The translations under genes were made by a program, and so were the position numbers. Shown here one piece after another: positions 23,702-32,759 of a stretch of DNA of 64,000 nt; position 1 is the first letter of the stretch, and each line of letters starts with the position of its first letter. This stretch comes from Pseudoneobacillus sp042683745 (GTDB lineage Bacteria > Bacillota > Bacilli > Bacillales > Cytobacillaceae): the NCBI RefSeq assembly GCF_042683745.1, contig NZ_JBHUJX010000021.1, positions 1-64,000 of the forward strand, given 5' to 3'. The notes below the pieces were generated by a model. The model searched no databases. It saw only the letters and a program-made list of their open reading frames with translations, and was not told the origin of the DNA.

Positions 23702-23884
23702 TTAAAGTTCTTTAACCGTAACAAGGTGAGCAACTTTGTTGATCATACCACGGATAGCCGGGTTGTCTTGTTGCTCAACAGTTTGATTTACTTTACGTAA
23801 TCCAAGGGCTTTAACTGTTTCACGTTGATCTTGTGGACGGCCAATCACACTGCGAGTAAGGGTAATTTCTAATTTATTCGCCAT
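23702..23884 (-). CDS. rpmD: 50S ribosomal protein L30
   Basis: 60 aa. ITLTRSVIGRPQDQRETVKAL is the L30 signature and RGMINKVAHLVTVKEL its end. Short version as in Bacillus. Between rpsE and rplO. Confidence 0.97.
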   Translation of the reverse strand: MANKLEITLTRSVIGRPQDQRETVKALGLRKVNQTVEQQDNPAIRGMINKVAHLVTVKEL

Positions 23885-23898
23885 TTGATTTTCCCTCC

Positions 23899-24399
23899 TT
23901 ATCCTAACAGTTCTTCTACTGATTTACCACGTAATTTCGCTACGTCCTCAGCACGTTTTAATTGTTTAAGTCCGTTCATTGTTGCACGAACCATATTAAT
24001 AGGAGTGTTAGTTCCTAGTGATTTAGAAAGAATATCTTGAACTCCAGCTAATTCAAGTACGGCACGAACTGGTCCACCAGCGATAACTCCACAACCTTCA
24101 GCAGCAGGTTTTAAAAGAATTTCACCAGCACCAAATTGACCGATGACTTGGTGTGGAAGTGTAGTACCAACCATAGGTACTTCAATTAAGTTTTTCTTCG
24201 CATCTTCAATTGCTTTACGGATAGCATCTGGTACCTCTTGTGCTTTACCAGTACCGAAACCAACGTGACCGTTTTTATCTCCAACTACTACAAGAGCAGA
24301 GAAACGGAAACGACGTCCACCTTTAACAACTTTAGCTACACGATTAACGGTAACTACGCGTTCTTCAAGTTCAAGTTTGTTTGGATCAATACGACGCAT
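23899..24399 (-). CDS. rpsE: 30S ribosomal protein S5
   Basis: 166 aa. N-terminal dsRNA-binding domain with RVAKVVKGGRRFRFSALVVV; the GGRRFRFSA loop is where spectinomycin-resistance changes arise and looks ordinary. C-terminal domain with AGPVRAVLELAGVQDILSKS-like helix. Normal length and operon position. Confidence 0.98.
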   Translation of the reverse strand: MRRIDPNKLELEERVVTVNRVAKVVKGGRRFRFSALVVVGDKNGHVGFGTGKAQEVPDAIRKAIEDAKKNLIEVPMVGTTLPHQVIGQFGAGEILLKPAAEGCGVIAGGPVRAVLELAGVQDILSKSLGTNTPINMVRATMNGLKQLKRAEDVAKLRGKSVEELLG

Positions 24400-24423
24400 C
24401 TTTTTGTGTCCCTCCTTTGACTA

Positions 24424-24786
24424 TTAAAATTCTAAGCCGTTTTCGCGAGCAGCGTCAGCTAATGCCTGAACGCGTCCATGATAGAGGTATCCACCACGGT
24501 CGAATACGACAGCTTTAATACCTTTTTCTACCGCACGTTTAGCAACTAATTCTCCGACCTTTTGTGCTGCTTCAACATTGCTTGTAGAATCAAGAGTTAA
24601 TTCTTTATCTAAACTAGAAGCGCTAGCTAAAGTTACTCCGTTTACATCGTCAATTAATTGAGCGTAAATGTGTTTACTAGAACGAAACACATTTAGACGA
24701 GGACGAGCTTCAGTACCGCTAAGTTTCGCACGAACACGAGCATGTCTTTTCTTGCGAGTAGCGTTTTTATCAAGCTTCGTAATCAT
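24424..24786 (-). CDS. rplR: 50S ribosomal protein L18
   Basis: 5S rRNA-binding protein of the central protuberance. 120 aa; RARVRAKLSGTEARPRLNVF and FDRGGYLYHGRVQALADAAR are diagnostic. Between rplF and rpsE. Confidence 0.98.
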   Translation of the reverse strand: MITKLDKNATRKKRHARVRAKLSGTEARPRLNVFRSSKHIYAQLIDDVNGVTLASASSLDKELTLDSTSNVEAAQKVGELVAKRAVEKGIKAVVFDRGGYLYHGRVQALADAARENGLEF

Positions 24787-24818
24787 TTACGTCACTCCTT
24801 TCGTTTACCTATGCGGCA

Positions 24819-25355
24819 TTACTTACCTGTTTTACCTTCTTTGCGGCGAACAAATTCACCTTCATAACGAATACCTTTACCTTTATACGGCTCTGGTGGA
24901 CGAACATCACGAATATTAGCAGCTAATGCGCCAACACGCTCTTTGTCAATTCCTTTAACAGTGATCTTTGTGTTAGCAGGAACTTCGATTTCTAGACCTT
25001 GTTCCGGTTCAAATTCTACTGGATGAGAGTAACCTACGTTTAATATAAGTTTGTTCCCTTGCTTTTGAGCACGGTAACCAACCCCAATTAACTCAAGGTT
25101 TCTTGCAAATCCGTTAGAAACACCTTCAACCATATTAGCAAGAACGGCACGTGTTGTACCATGTAAAGCACGATGTTCTTTTGCATCAGATGGACGAGAA
25201 ATAGTTACAACATTCTCTTCCACTTTGATTTCGATATCAGAGTTAAAAGTACGAGTTAACTCACCTTTAGGACCCTTTACAGTAACAGTGCCGTTATTGT
25301 TTGTTAACGTAACACCTGTTGGTAGTTCAATTGGTTTTTTACCAATACGTGACAT
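24819..25355 (-). CDS. rplF: 50S ribosomal protein L6
   Basis: 178 aa, two similar domains near the factor-binding site. MSRIGKKPIELPTGVT opens and YKGKGIRYEGEFVRRKEGKTGK closes the protein, both typical. Normal place behind rpsH. Confidence 0.98.
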   Translation of the reverse strand: MSRIGKKPIELPTGVTLTNNNGTVTVKGPKGELTRTFNSDIEIKVEENVVTISRPSDAKEHRALHGTTRAVLANMVEGVSNGFARNLELIGVGYRAQKQGNKLILNVGYSHPVEFEPEQGLEIEVPANTKITVKGIDKERVGALAANIRDVRPPEPYKGKGIRYEGEFVRRKEGKTGK

Positions 25356-25387
25356 TTAGTGCACCTCCTATCATTTCAGAAAATCTC

Positions 25388-25786
25388 TTACCAAACGTAC
25401 GCTAAAACTTCTCCACCAGCTTGTTTAGCACGAGCTTCTTTGTCTGTTAAAACACCTTGTGAAGTAGAAACTAGCGCGATACCTAGACCGTTAAGTACAC
25501 GTGGTACTTCATTAGATTTCGCATAAACACGAAGTCCTGGTTTACTAATACGTTTTAGACCAGTAATTACGCGCTCATTGTTTGAACCATACTTTAAGAA
25601 AATACGGATAATACCTTGTTTATTATCCTCGATATATTCAACATCACGTACGAAACCTTCACGCTTAAGGATTTCAGCGATCTCTTTTTTCATGTTAGAA
25701 GCAGGTACTTCTAACTTCTCGTGACGTACCATGTTCGCATTACGAATGCGGGTAAGCATATCTGCAATTGGATCTGTCATGACCAT
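25388..25786 (-). CDS. rpsH: 30S ribosomal protein S8
   Basis: 132 aa. MVMTDPIADMLTRIRNANMV at the start and STSQGVLTDKEARAKQAGGE at the end. Binds 16S helix 21 and, in some bacteria, its own mRNA. Two possible ATGs two codons apart (25786, 25780); the first is nine nt from GGAGG and matches B. subtilis. Confidence 0.98.
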   Translation of the reverse strand: MVMTDPIADMLTRIRNANMVRHEKLEVPASNMKKEIAEILKREGFVRDVEYIEDNKQGIIRIFLKYGSNNERVITGLKRISKPGLRVYAKSNEVPRVLNGLGIALVSTSQGVLTDKEARAKQAGGEVLAYVW

Positions 25787-25817
25787 TTGTTTTTACCTCC
25801 TTCCCAGAATTTGGGTT

Positions 25818-26003
25818 TTACCAGCTAGCTTTTTTCACACCAGGAATTTGTCCTTTGTATGCTAATTCACGGAAACAAATACGGCAAAGCTTAAATTTAC
25901 GGTATACAGAGTGTGGACGTCCGCAACGTTCGCAACGTGTGTACTCTTGAACTTTAAATTTTTGAGTGCGCTTTTGTTTCACAATCATTGACTTTTTAGC
26001 CAC
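25818..26003 (-). CDS. rpsN: 30S ribosomal protein S14 type Z
   Basis: 61-aa zinc form of S14, with CERC and CRIC pairs 12 residues apart and the PGVKKASW end. The short C+ type is the main version in Bacillus; the longer zinc-free type is not in this window. Confidence 0.98.
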   Translation of the reverse strand: MAKKSMIVKQKRTQKFKVQEYTRCERCGRPHSVYRKFKLCRICFRELAYKGQIPGVKKASW

Positions 26004-26028
26004 GTTTTCGCCTCCCTCATTTTAGCGA

Positions 26029-26568
26029 TTACTTTTGAAATGGCATTCCGATTTGTGTTAATAATTCACGAGCCTCTTCATCAGTGTTAGCAGTAGTTAC
26101 GATAACAATATCCATTCCACGTACCTTGCTTACTTTATCGTAATCAATTTCAGGGAAGATTAATTGCTCTTTTACACCTAAAGTGTAGTTACCACGGCCA
26201 TCAAATGACTTTTTAGAAACACCGCGGAAGTCACGTACACGTGGTAGAGATACAGATACTAATTTATCGATAAACTCATACATACGCTCGCCACGAAGTG
26301 TTACTTTAGCTCCGATAGGCATACCTTCACGTAAACGGAAGCCTGCAATTGATTTCTTTGCACGAGTAACAACTGGTTTTTGACCAGTGATTGTTGCTAA
26401 TTCTTCAACAGCAACATCAAGTGCTTTTGCGTTAGCAACTGCATCACCGATACCCATGTTAATTACGATTTTGTCAAGCTTCGGTACTTGCATTACAGAT
26501 TTATAACTAAATTTACTCATAAGAGCTGGAGTAATTTCTTTTACATATTTTTCTTTTAGGCGGTTCAT
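26029..26568 (-). CDS. rplE: 50S ribosomal protein L5
   Basis: 179 aa, 5S rRNA binding. KSVMQVPKLDKIVINMGIG, TRAKKSIAGFRLREGMPIG and FPEIDYDKVSKVRGMDI are diagnostic segments. Standard position between rplX and rpsN. Confidence 0.98.
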   Translation of the reverse strand: MNRLKEKYVKEITPALMSKFSYKSVMQVPKLDKIVINMGIGDAVANAKALDVAVEELATITGQKPVVTRAKKSIAGFRLREGMPIGAKVTLRGERMYEFIDKLVSVSLPRVRDFRGVSKKSFDGRGNYTLGVKEQLIFPEIDYDKVSKVRGMDIVIVTTANTDEEARELLTQIGMPFQK

Positions 26569-26593
26569 CCATCGTACCTCCCTTCTTTATTGA

Positions 26594-26905
26594 CTATTTA
26601 TCTAGTACTTCACCGGATTTTTTCGCTACGCGTACTTTATTGCCATCAACCGTTTTGTAACCTACACGAGTTGGGTTACCGGACTTTGGATCGATAGGCA
26701 TAACGTTTGATACATGGACAGGTGCCTCTTGGCTAATGATTCCGCCTTGCGGATTAGCTTGAGAAGGTTTTGAATGTTTTTTTACAACGTTAATTCCTTC
26801 TACGAGTACACGGCTTTGTTTAGGATAGGCTTCAAGAATTACTCCTGTTTTGCCTTTATCCTTACCGGAGATGACCATTACTTTGTCACCTTTTTTTACA
26901 TGCAT
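26594..26905 (-). CDS. rplX: 50S ribosomal protein L24
   Basis: 103 aa from the ATG at 26905 (MHVKKGDKVMVISGKDKGKT), after AAGGAGGTG; eight codons upstream in frame cover this site. KOW motif at the N terminus. Assembly initiator of the 50S subunit. Confidence 0.98.
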   Translation of the reverse strand: MHVKKGDKVMVISGKDKGKTGVILEAYPKQSRVLVEGINVVKKHSKPSQANPQGGIISQEAPVHVSNVMPIDPKSGNPTRVGYKTVDGNKVRVAKKSGEVLDK

Positions 26906-26937
26906 CTGTTCGCACCTCCTTAAAGGCAAAAAATTTA

Positions 26938-27306
26938 TTATAATACTTCTGGAGCTAAAGATACAATTTTCATAAAGTTGCTGTCACGAAGTTCACGGGC
27001 AACTGGTCCAAAGATACGAGTTCCACGTGGGCTCTTATCTTCTTTGATAATTACACATGCGTTCTCATCGAACTTAATGTATGAACCGTCTTGGCGACGA
27101 GCACCAGTTTTTGTACGAACAATAACTGCTTTAACTACATCACCTTTTTTAACAACGCCACCTGGTGTTGCTTGTTTCACCGTACAAACGATTATATCAC
27201 CGATGTTAGCCGTTTTACGACCAGAACCACCTAGAACTTTAATTGTAAGTACTTCACGTGCACCAGAATTATCAGCAACTTTTAAACGTGTTTCTTGTTG
27301 GATCAT
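26938..27306 (-). CDS. rplN: 50S ribosomal protein L14
   Basis: 122 aa. MIQQETRLKVADNSGAREVL at the start and ARELRDSNFMKIVSLAPEVL at the end, both hallmark. Sits at the subunit interface. Between rpsQ and rplX. Confidence 0.98.
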   Translation of the reverse strand: MIQQETRLKVADNSGAREVLTIKVLGGSGRKTANIGDIIVCTVKQATPGGVVKKGDVVKAVIVRTKTGARRQDGSYIKFDENACVIIKEDKSPRGTRIFGPVARELRDSNFMKIVSLAPEVL

Positions 27307-27345
27307 GTGTGTAACCTCCCTTCGGATTGAAGCTTATCCGAACAA

Positions 27346-27609
27346 TTAAATAATAACTGCTTTTTCTACTACTTCTACTAAACGGAAGCGTTTTGTAGCT
27401 GAAAGCGGGCGAGTTTCCATGATACGTACAACGTCGCCAACCTTTGCTGTGTTTTGCTCATCATGAGCTTTAAACTTTTTAGAGTACTTTACGCGTTTAC
27501 CGTAAAGAGGATGCTTTTTGTATGTTTCGACAAGAACGGTTACTGTTTTGTCCATCTTATCTGAAACAACGCGTCCAGTATAAACTTTGCGTTGGTTGCG
27601 TTCACTCAT
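27346..27609 (-). CDS. rpsQ: 30S ribosomal protein S17
   Basis: 87 aa from the ATG at 27609 (MSERNQRKVYTGRVVSDKMD) behind GGAGGAGG; the six-codon upstream extension is the ribosome site itself. OB-fold primary binder of 16S rRNA. Confidence 0.98.
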   Translation of the reverse strand: MSERNQRKVYTGRVVSDKMDKTVTVLVETYKKHPLYGKRVKYSKKFKAHDEQNTAKVGDVVRIMETRPLSATKRFRLVEVVEKAVII

Positions 27610-27627
27610 TTGCGAACCTCCTCCCAA

Positions 27628-27831
27628 TTATCGATTGTTAACGCCGATTTCTCTTTCACGAATCACAGTTTTCATGCGAGCAATCGCTTTGCGCACTTCA
27701 CGAATGCGAGCTGTATTTTCAAGTTGTCCAGTCGCCAATTGAAAGCGAAGGTTGAAAAGCTCTTCCTTTAATGACTTAACTTTTTGTTCAATTTCGGCAG
27801 TGGTAAGTTCTTTAATTTCATTAGCTCTCAT
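27628..27831 (-). CDS. rpmC: 50S ribosomal protein L29
   Basis: 67 aa from the ATG at 27831 (MRANEIKELTTAEIEQKVKS), after GGTGGTGA. Two-helix protein at the tunnel exit, where SRP and trigger factor dock. Starts 11 nt inside the end of rplP. Confidence 0.97.
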   Translation of the reverse strand: MRANEIKELTTAEIEQKVKSLKEELFNLRFQLATGQLENTARIREVRKAIARMKTVIREREIGVNNR

Positions 27832-28255
27832 TTGATTCACCACCAATTTCTTCACGTTTTACAAACTTACATTTTACAGGAAGTTTGTGTGCTGCTAGGC
27901 GCAATGCTTCACGAGCGATTTCTTCAGAAACACCCGCAACCTCGAACATAATTCTTCCAGGTTTAACAACTGCTACCCATCCTTCTGGTGCCCCTTTACC
28001 GGAACCCATCCGCACTTCTAGAGGCTTTGCTGTATATGATTTGTGTGGGAAAATTTTAATCCAAACTTTTCCTCCACGCTTCATGTAACGAGTCATCGCA
28101 ATACGCGCTGCTTCGATCTGACGGTTAGTGATCCAAGAAGCTTCAGTAGCTTGTAGACCAAATTCACCAAAGTTTACTTCAGTACCGCCTTTTGATTGAC
28201 CGCGCATATTTCCGCGATGCACACGACGATATTTTACGCGTTTTGGTAATAACAT
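27821..28255 (-). CDS. rplP: 50S ribosomal protein L16
   Basis: 144 aa from the ATG at 28255 (MLLPKRVKYRRVHRGNMRGQ); the 17 upstream in-frame codons overlap rpsC and are shadow. Contains RGGKVWIKIFPHKSYTAKP and MGSGKGAPEGWVAVVKPG. Near the A-site tRNA elbow. Confidence 0.98.
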   Translation of the reverse strand: MLLPKRVKYRRVHRGNMRGQSKGGTEVNFGEFGLQATEASWITNRQIEAARIAMTRYMKRGGKVWIKIFPHKSYTAKPLEVRMGSGKGAPEGWVAVVKPGRIMFEVAGVSEEIAREALRLAAHKLPVKCKFVKREEIGGESNES

Positions 28256-28256
28256 A

Positions 28257-28913
28257 TTATTTGCCTCCTTCCTCTGTTTTCTTCTTAGTAGGAAGGACCT
28301 CTCCACGATAAATCCATACTTTTACGCCAAGTTTACCGTAAGTAGTATCTGCTTCTGCGTGTGCATAATCGATATCTGCACGAAGAGTATGAAGTGGAAC
28401 TGTTCCCTCGCTGTAGTGTTCAGAGCGAGCAATATCTGCTCCGCCTAAACGACCAGATACCATTGTTTTGATTCCTTTAGCTCCTGCACGCATAGCACGT
28501 TGAATAACTTGCTTTTGTGCACGACGGAATGATACACGATTTTCTAATTGACGAGCGATATTTTCTGCAACTAATAGTGCATCCATATCCGCTTTTTTGA
28601 TTTCAAGAATATTAATGTGTACACGCTTGCCAGTAAGTTCGTTAAGTGCTTTACGAAGTGCTTCCACTTCCGTACCACCTTTACCGATAACCATACCAGG
28701 CTTCGCAGTGTGAATAGTTACATTTATACGGTTTGCAGCACGCTCAATTTCAACTTTAGAAACTGAAGCATCTTTTAAACGCTTTGCTACATACTCGCGA
28801 ATCTTAAGGTCTTCATGCAAAAGAGTAGCATAGTCTTTACCTGCGTACCATTTGGATTCCCAATCACGGATGATCCCGACACGCAATCCGACCGGATTTA
28901 CTTTTTGACCCAC
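28257..28913 (-). CDS. rpsC: 30S ribosomal protein S3
   Basis: 218 aa, starting at GTG (28913) behind GGAGGGAT. N-terminal region GQKVNPVGLRVGIIRDWESK, KH domain with the GMVIGKGG loop, and the C-terminal SRAEHYSEGTVPLHTLRAD-like segment. mRNA entry-channel protein. Confidence 0.98.
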   Translation of the reverse strand: MGQKVNPVGLRVGIIRDWESKWYAGKDYATLLHEDLKIREYVAKRLKDASVSKVEIERAANRINVTIHTAKPGMVIGKGGTEVEALRKALNELTGKRVHINILEIKKADMDALLVAENIARQLENRVSFRRAQKQVIQRAMRAGAKGIKTMVSGRLGGADIARSEHYSEGTVPLHTLRADIDYAHAEADTTYGKLGVKVWIYRGEVLPTKKKTEEGGK

Positions 28914-28916
28914 GGC

Positions 28917-29258
28917 TTATCCCTCCTTCTTTTCTGATAAAACGATAGTGATATGGCTAGTGCGCTTGTTAATTTGGCTAGCACGGCCCATTGCGCGAGG
29001 ACGGAATCTTTTTAAAGTTGGTCCTTCGTCAACGAATGCTTGTGATACCACTAAACTATTTACATCCATTTCATAGTTATGCTCAGCATTTGCCAAGGCG
29101 GATTTTAATACTTTTTCCACGATTGGAGAAGCTGCTTTTGGTGTAAGATTTAAAATCGCCACCGCTTCACCAACTTGCTTGCCTCGAATTAAGTCAACCA
29201 CTAAACGTGCCTTACGAGGAGCAATACGAACTGTTCTTGCAACAGCTTTAGCTTGCAT
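28917..29258 (-). CDS. rplV: 50S ribosomal protein L22
   Basis: 113 aa from the ATG at 29258 (MQAKAVARTVRIAPRKARLV) behind GAGGAGG. The tunnel-lining hairpin region PTLKRFRPRAMGRASQINKR looks ordinary, with no macrolide-resistance-type insertion. It overlaps the end of rpsS. Confidence 0.98.
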   Translation of the reverse strand: MQAKAVARTVRIAPRKARLVVDLIRGKQVGEAVAILNLTPKAASPIVEKVLKSALANAEHNYEMDVNSLVVSQAFVDEGPTLKRFRPRAMGRASQINKRTSHITIVLSEKKEG

Positions 29259-29275
29259 GAAAATGCCTCCTCTCA

Positions 29276-29554
29276 TTAACGTCTTGTTTTCTTGTCATCA
29301 TTACCATGGCCTTTGTAAGTACGAGATGGAGCGAATTCTCCAAGCTTGTGACCTACCATGTCTTCTGTAACATATACAGGCACATGTTTACGACCATCAT
29401 AAACAGCGATCGTGTGGCCGATAAATTGTGGGAAGATCGTAGAACGGCGAGACCAAGTTTTTACAACTTGTTTGCCTTCAGTTTCATTTAATTTTTCGAT
29501 CTTAACGAATAAATGGTCATCAACAAATGGTCCTTTTTTTAAACTGCGACCCAT
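29276..29554 (-). CDS. rpsS: 30S ribosomal protein S19
   Basis: 92 aa. MGRSLKKGPFVDDHLFVKIE and the HKLGEFAPSRTYKGHG end are diagnostic. Binds S13 in the 30S head. Between rplB and rplV. Confidence 0.98.
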   Translation of the reverse strand: MGRSLKKGPFVDDHLFVKIEKLNETEGKQVVKTWSRRSTIFPQFIGHTIAVYDGRKHVPVYVTEDMVGHKLGEFAPSRTYKGHGNDDKKTRR

Positions 29555-29614
29555 GATTGAACCTCCCTTCGTGACTGGTCTACGGTTCTATTTACGAACC
29601 GTAGTACAATCCCT

Positions 29615-30445
29615 TTATTTTTTACGACGACGTACAATAAACTTGTCGGATTTGTTCTTTTTCTTACGTGTCTTGAATCCAAGAGTTGGTTTACCCCATG
29701 GAGACATTGGAGACTTACGTCCGATTGGTGAACGTCCTTCCCCACCACCGTGTGGATGGTCGTTAGGGTTCATTACAGATCCACGTACAGTTGGACGTTT
29801 GCCTAACCAACGAGAACGACCTGCTTTACCAATGTTAATTAGTTCGTGTTGTTCGTTACCAACTTGACCGATTGAAGCACGGCAAGTAGCTAGTATCATA
29901 CGAACCTCACCAGAAGTTAAACGTACTAATACGTATTTACCTTCTTTACCAAGAACTTGTGCTGAAGTACCAGCTGAACGGACTAATTGTCCACCTTTTC
30001 CTGGTTTTAATTCGATGTTGTGTACTACAGTACCAACTGGGATATTTGCTAACGGAAGTGCGTTACCCACTTTAATGTCAGCATCTGGTCCAGACATTAC
30101 TTCAAGACCTACTACTAAGTTTTTAGGAGCTAAGATATAACGCTTTTCTCCATCAGCATAGTTAATTAGTGCAATATTTGCAGAACGGTTTGGATCGTAC
30201 TCAATTGTAGCAACGCGTCCTGGAATGCCATCTTTATCGCGTTTGAAATCGATTAGACGGTATTGACGCTTATGGCCGCCACCTTGATGACGAACAGTTA
30301 ACTTACCTTGGTTATTACGGCCACCTTTTCTCTTTACAGGAGCTAGCAAAGATTTTTCAGGTGTGCTAGTTGTGATTTCAGCGAAATCAGAAACTGTCAT
30401 GCCGCGACGACCATTGGAGGTAGGTTTGTACTTTTTAATCGCCAT
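29615..30445 (-). CDS. rplB: 50S ribosomal protein L2
   Basis: 276 aa. MAIKKYKPTSNGRRGMTVSD start; the NPNDHPHGGGEGRSPIGRK segment carries the conserved His near the peptidyl-transferase region. Very basic C terminus (KTRKKKNKSDKFIVRRRKK). A long opposite-strand frame here is a shadow. Confidence 0.98.
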   Translation of the reverse strand: MAIKKYKPTSNGRRGMTVSDFAEITTSTPEKSLLAPVKRKGGRNNQGKLTVRHQGGGHKRQYRLIDFKRDKDGIPGRVATIEYDPNRSANIALINYADGEKRYILAPKNLVVGLEVMSGPDADIKVGNALPLANIPVGTVVHNIELKPGKGGQLVRSAGTSAQVLGKEGKYVLVRLTSGEVRMILATCRASIGQVGNEQHELINIGKAGRSRWLGKRPTVRGSVMNPNDHPHGGGEGRSPIGRKSPMSPWGKPTLGFKTRKKKNKSDKFIVRRRKK

Positions 30446-30474
30446 TCTATTTCCCTCCTCTTCTAGTGAATGAA

Positions 30475-30759
30475 TTATGCTTCAAAGAATTCGATTTCTT
30501 TGCTATCAGCAGTTAATTTAACAGTTGCTTTACGGCGTTTATTTGTGTAACCACCGAATTTACCCATACGCTTGAATTTACCTTTATAGTTCATGATGTT
30601 TACTTTTTCAACCTCAACTCCAAAGATCACTTCAATAGCATCTTTAACTTGAGTTTTATTAGCTTTAACATCAACTTCAAACGTATATTTCTTTTCTGTC
30701 ATTTGATCAGTTGATTTTTCAGTGATTACGGGGCGCTTAATGATATCGCGTGCATCCAT
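30475..30759 (-). CDS. rplW: 50S ribosomal protein L23
   Basis: 94 aa. DARDIIKRPVITEKSTDQM start and NKTQVKDAIEVIFGVEVEKV core. Docking site of trigger factor and SRP at the tunnel exit. Start overlaps the rplD stop (TAATG). Confidence 0.98.
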   Translation of the reverse strand: MDARDIIKRPVITEKSTDQMTEKKYTFEVDVKANKTQVKDAIEVIFGVEVEKVNIMNYKGKFKRMGKFGGYTNKRRKATVKLTADSKEIEFFEA

Positions 30760-31382
30760 TATGCAAGCACCTCCTCTACTTTTTCAACCGCTGCTTTAGT
30801 CATGATTAATTTATCATGATTTAAAACATCTAAAACATTAATGCCTGCTGCAGTTACTACAGTAACTCCTGGGATGTTACGAGCAGATAATGCAACATTC
30901 TCTTCTAAATCCGCAGTTACGATTAAAGCTTTCTTCTCAACAGAAAGTCCTTTTAATACACTTGCGAATTCTTTTGTTTTAGGAGCTTCAAAAGCAAGGC
31001 TTTCTAGTACTAAAATGTTTTCCTCTAATACTTTTGAAGAAAGTGCTGATTTAATAGCTAAACGACGCACTTTTTTCGGTAATTTATAGCTATAGCTACG
31101 TGGTACAGGACCAAATACGATCCCACCTCCGCGCCATTGTGGCGAACGGATTGAACCTTGACGTGCACGACCAGTTCCTTTTTGTTTCCATGGCTTACGT
31201 CCACCACCACGTACTTCAGAACGGCCTTTTACTTTATGGTTACCTTGGCGTAATGATGCTCTTTGCATAACAACCGCTTCGAAAAGCACATGGTTATTAG
31301 GCGCGATACCAAATACGGAATCATTTAATTCAATTTCACCAACTTGACTGCCAGTTTGGTTGAATAATGCTACTTTCGGCAT
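30759..31382 (-). CDS. rplD: 50S ribosomal protein L4
   Basis: 207 aa. The tunnel loop (GGGRKPWKQKGTGRARQGSI near residues 60-80) is intact and of normal form. Basic Arg-rich front, Rossmann-like back half ending KVEEVLA. Confidence 0.98.
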   Translation of the reverse strand: MPKVALFNQTGSQVGEIELNDSVFGIAPNNHVLFEAVVMQRASLRQGNHKVKGRSEVRGGGRKPWKQKGTGRARQGSIRSPQWRGGGIVFGPVPRSYSYKLPKKVRRLAIKSALSSKVLEENILVLESLAFEAPKTKEFASVLKGLSVEKKALIVTADLEENVALSARNIPGVTVVTAAGINVLDVLNHDKLIMTKAAVEKVEEVLA

Positions 31383-31411
31383 TTACGTTTTCCTCCTTTC
31401 TTACAAACTAA

Positions 31412-32038
31412 TTATGCTTTTACCGCACTTTTAATTTTTAATAAACCTTTTCTTGGTCCAGGTACATTACCTTTAACTAATAATAAGTTGCGTTCAACAT
31501 CAACTTTAATAATTTCTAGGTTTTGTACAGTAACTTGCTCTCCACCCATACGTCCAGCTAACTTTTTACCTTTGAAAACGCGGTTTGGAGCAACAGGTCC
31601 CATTGAACCTGGGCGACGATGGTAACGAGAACCGTGAGCCATTGGTCCTTTTGATTGTCCGTGACGTTTAATTACACCTTGGAAACCTTTACCTTTAGAA
31701 ACACCTGTTACATCTACGATATCGCCTGCAGCGAAAATTTCAACTTTGACTTCCTGACCAACCTCATATGCTGCTAAACCCTCACCGCGAAACTCGCGTA
31801 CGAAGCGCTTAGGAGCAGTATTTGCCTTGGCAACATGTCCTTTTTCTGGTTTGTTAGAAACCTTTTCACGCTTTGTTTCAAAACCAACCTGAACCGCCTC
31901 ATATCCATCAGCTTCAATCGTCTTCTTTTGAAGAACAACGTTATCAGCAGCTTCAATTACAGTTACCGGAATAAGATTACCATTATCAGCAAAAACTTGA
32001 GTCATACCAATTTTTCTTCCTAAGATTCCTTTGGTCAT
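31412..32038 (-). CDS. rplC: 50S ribosomal protein L3
   Basis: 208 aa. MTKGILGRKIGMTQVFADNG start and the extension loop KGKGFQGVIKRHGQSKGPMA that reaches toward the peptidyl-transferase centre; HGSRYHRRPGSMG contains the usual glutamine/glycine surroundings. Follows rpsJ. Confidence 0.98.
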   Translation of the reverse strand: MTKGILGRKIGMTQVFADNGNLIPVTVIEAADNVVLQKKTIEADGYEAVQVGFETKREKVSNKPEKGHVAKANTAPKRFVREFRGEGLAAYEVGQEVKVEIFAAGDIVDVTGVSKGKGFQGVIKRHGQSKGPMAHGSRYHRRPGSMGPVAPNRVFKGKKLAGRMGGEQVTVQNLEIIKVDVERNLLLVKGNVPGPRKGLLKIKSAVKA

Positions 32039-32073
32039 TAGTCACACCTCCTATGTTAATCTACAATTATTTA

Positions 32074-32382
32074 TTAAAGTTTAATTTCAATATCTACACC
32101 AGATGGTAAATCTAAACGCATTAATGAATCAACTGTTTGTGGAGTTGGATTCACAATATCAATTAGACGCTTATGAGTACGCATCTCGAATTGCTCACGA
32201 GAATCTTTGTACTTATGAACCGCACGAAGAATTGTGTAAATTGACTTCTCAGTTGGTAACGGAATTGGACCAGATACAGCCGCACCAGAACGTTTTGCAG
32301 TTTCAACAATCTTCTCAGCAGATTGATCAAGAATTCTGTGATCATATGCTTTTAAACGGATACGAATTTTTTGTTTTGCCAT
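32074..32382 (-). CDS. rpsJ: 30S ribosomal protein S10
   Basis: 102 aa; also NusE, partner of NusB at boxA. MAKQKIRIRLKAYDHRILDQ start and HKRLIDIVNPTPQTVDSLMR end. First gene of the S10 operon, behind its promoter and leader hairpin. Confidence 0.98.
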   Translation of the reverse strand: MAKQKIRIRLKAYDHRILDQSAEKIVETAKRSGAAVSGPIPLPTEKSIYTILRAVHKYKDSREQFEMRTHKRLIDIVNPTPQTVDSLMRLDLPSGVDIEIKL

Positions 32383-32436
32383 TACTTTCCCTCCTTTTCG
32401 CCTATTTTACTATAGACATTCTCCGTGAAAATTTCC

Positions 32437-32470
32437 CACACACTCGCCATGGCAAAGCGGCCGGGTGTGT
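32437..32470 (-). promoter_or_regulatory. Leader hairpin of the S10 operon
   Basis: On the minus strand ACACACCC and GAGTGTGT pair around a GGCCGCTTTGCCATGGC loop, itself partly self-complementary. It lies between the promoter and rpsJ. I recall closely similar sequence in front of rpsJ in other Bacillus, which suggests a conserved control element. Confidence 0.55.
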
Positions 32471-32513
32471 CAGCAACCTTTCACATCATCGCAGTCAAAG
32501 ACCAACATTGTCT

Positions 32514-32542
32514 ATTATACATAATACATAAGTCATATGCAA
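32514..32542 (-). promoter_or_regulatory. S10 operon promoter (sigma-A)
   Basis: TTGCAT, 17-nt spacer, TATAAT on the minus strand, about 130 nt upstream of rpsJ in the 377-nt tuf-rpsJ gap. The rest of that gap (32543-32713) is A+T-rich with no other signal that I see. Confidence 0.85.
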
Positions 32543-32713
32543 CACTTAATTATGTTTTTTACTTATGTTTTGCACTTTTTATATTATAACGACTCGATAC
32601 CACAAATACAATAGAAGAATTGAAACGCCAAAAATTTCAACAATTTATTATTGTCCATTTTAAGTGATATATCTTTTACACTTATATAGAAGAAACATGT
32701 TTTATTTAATAAA

Positions 32714-32747
32714 AAAAAGCAGATGGATCGTCATCCAACTGCTTTTT
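32714..32747 (-). terminator. Terminator of tuf / str operon
   Basis: AAAAAGCAGATGGAT and ATCCAACTGCTTTTT form a stem (one A-A mismatch) with a CGTC loop and T run, 13 nt after the tuf stop. Confidence 0.9.
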
Positions 32748-32759
32748 CTATTTTAAAAA

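Noticed and set aside
29412..29867. 151-aa plus-strand frame opposite rplB/rpsS
   Set aside because: Antisense shadow of two conserved ribosomal genes; no ribosome site.
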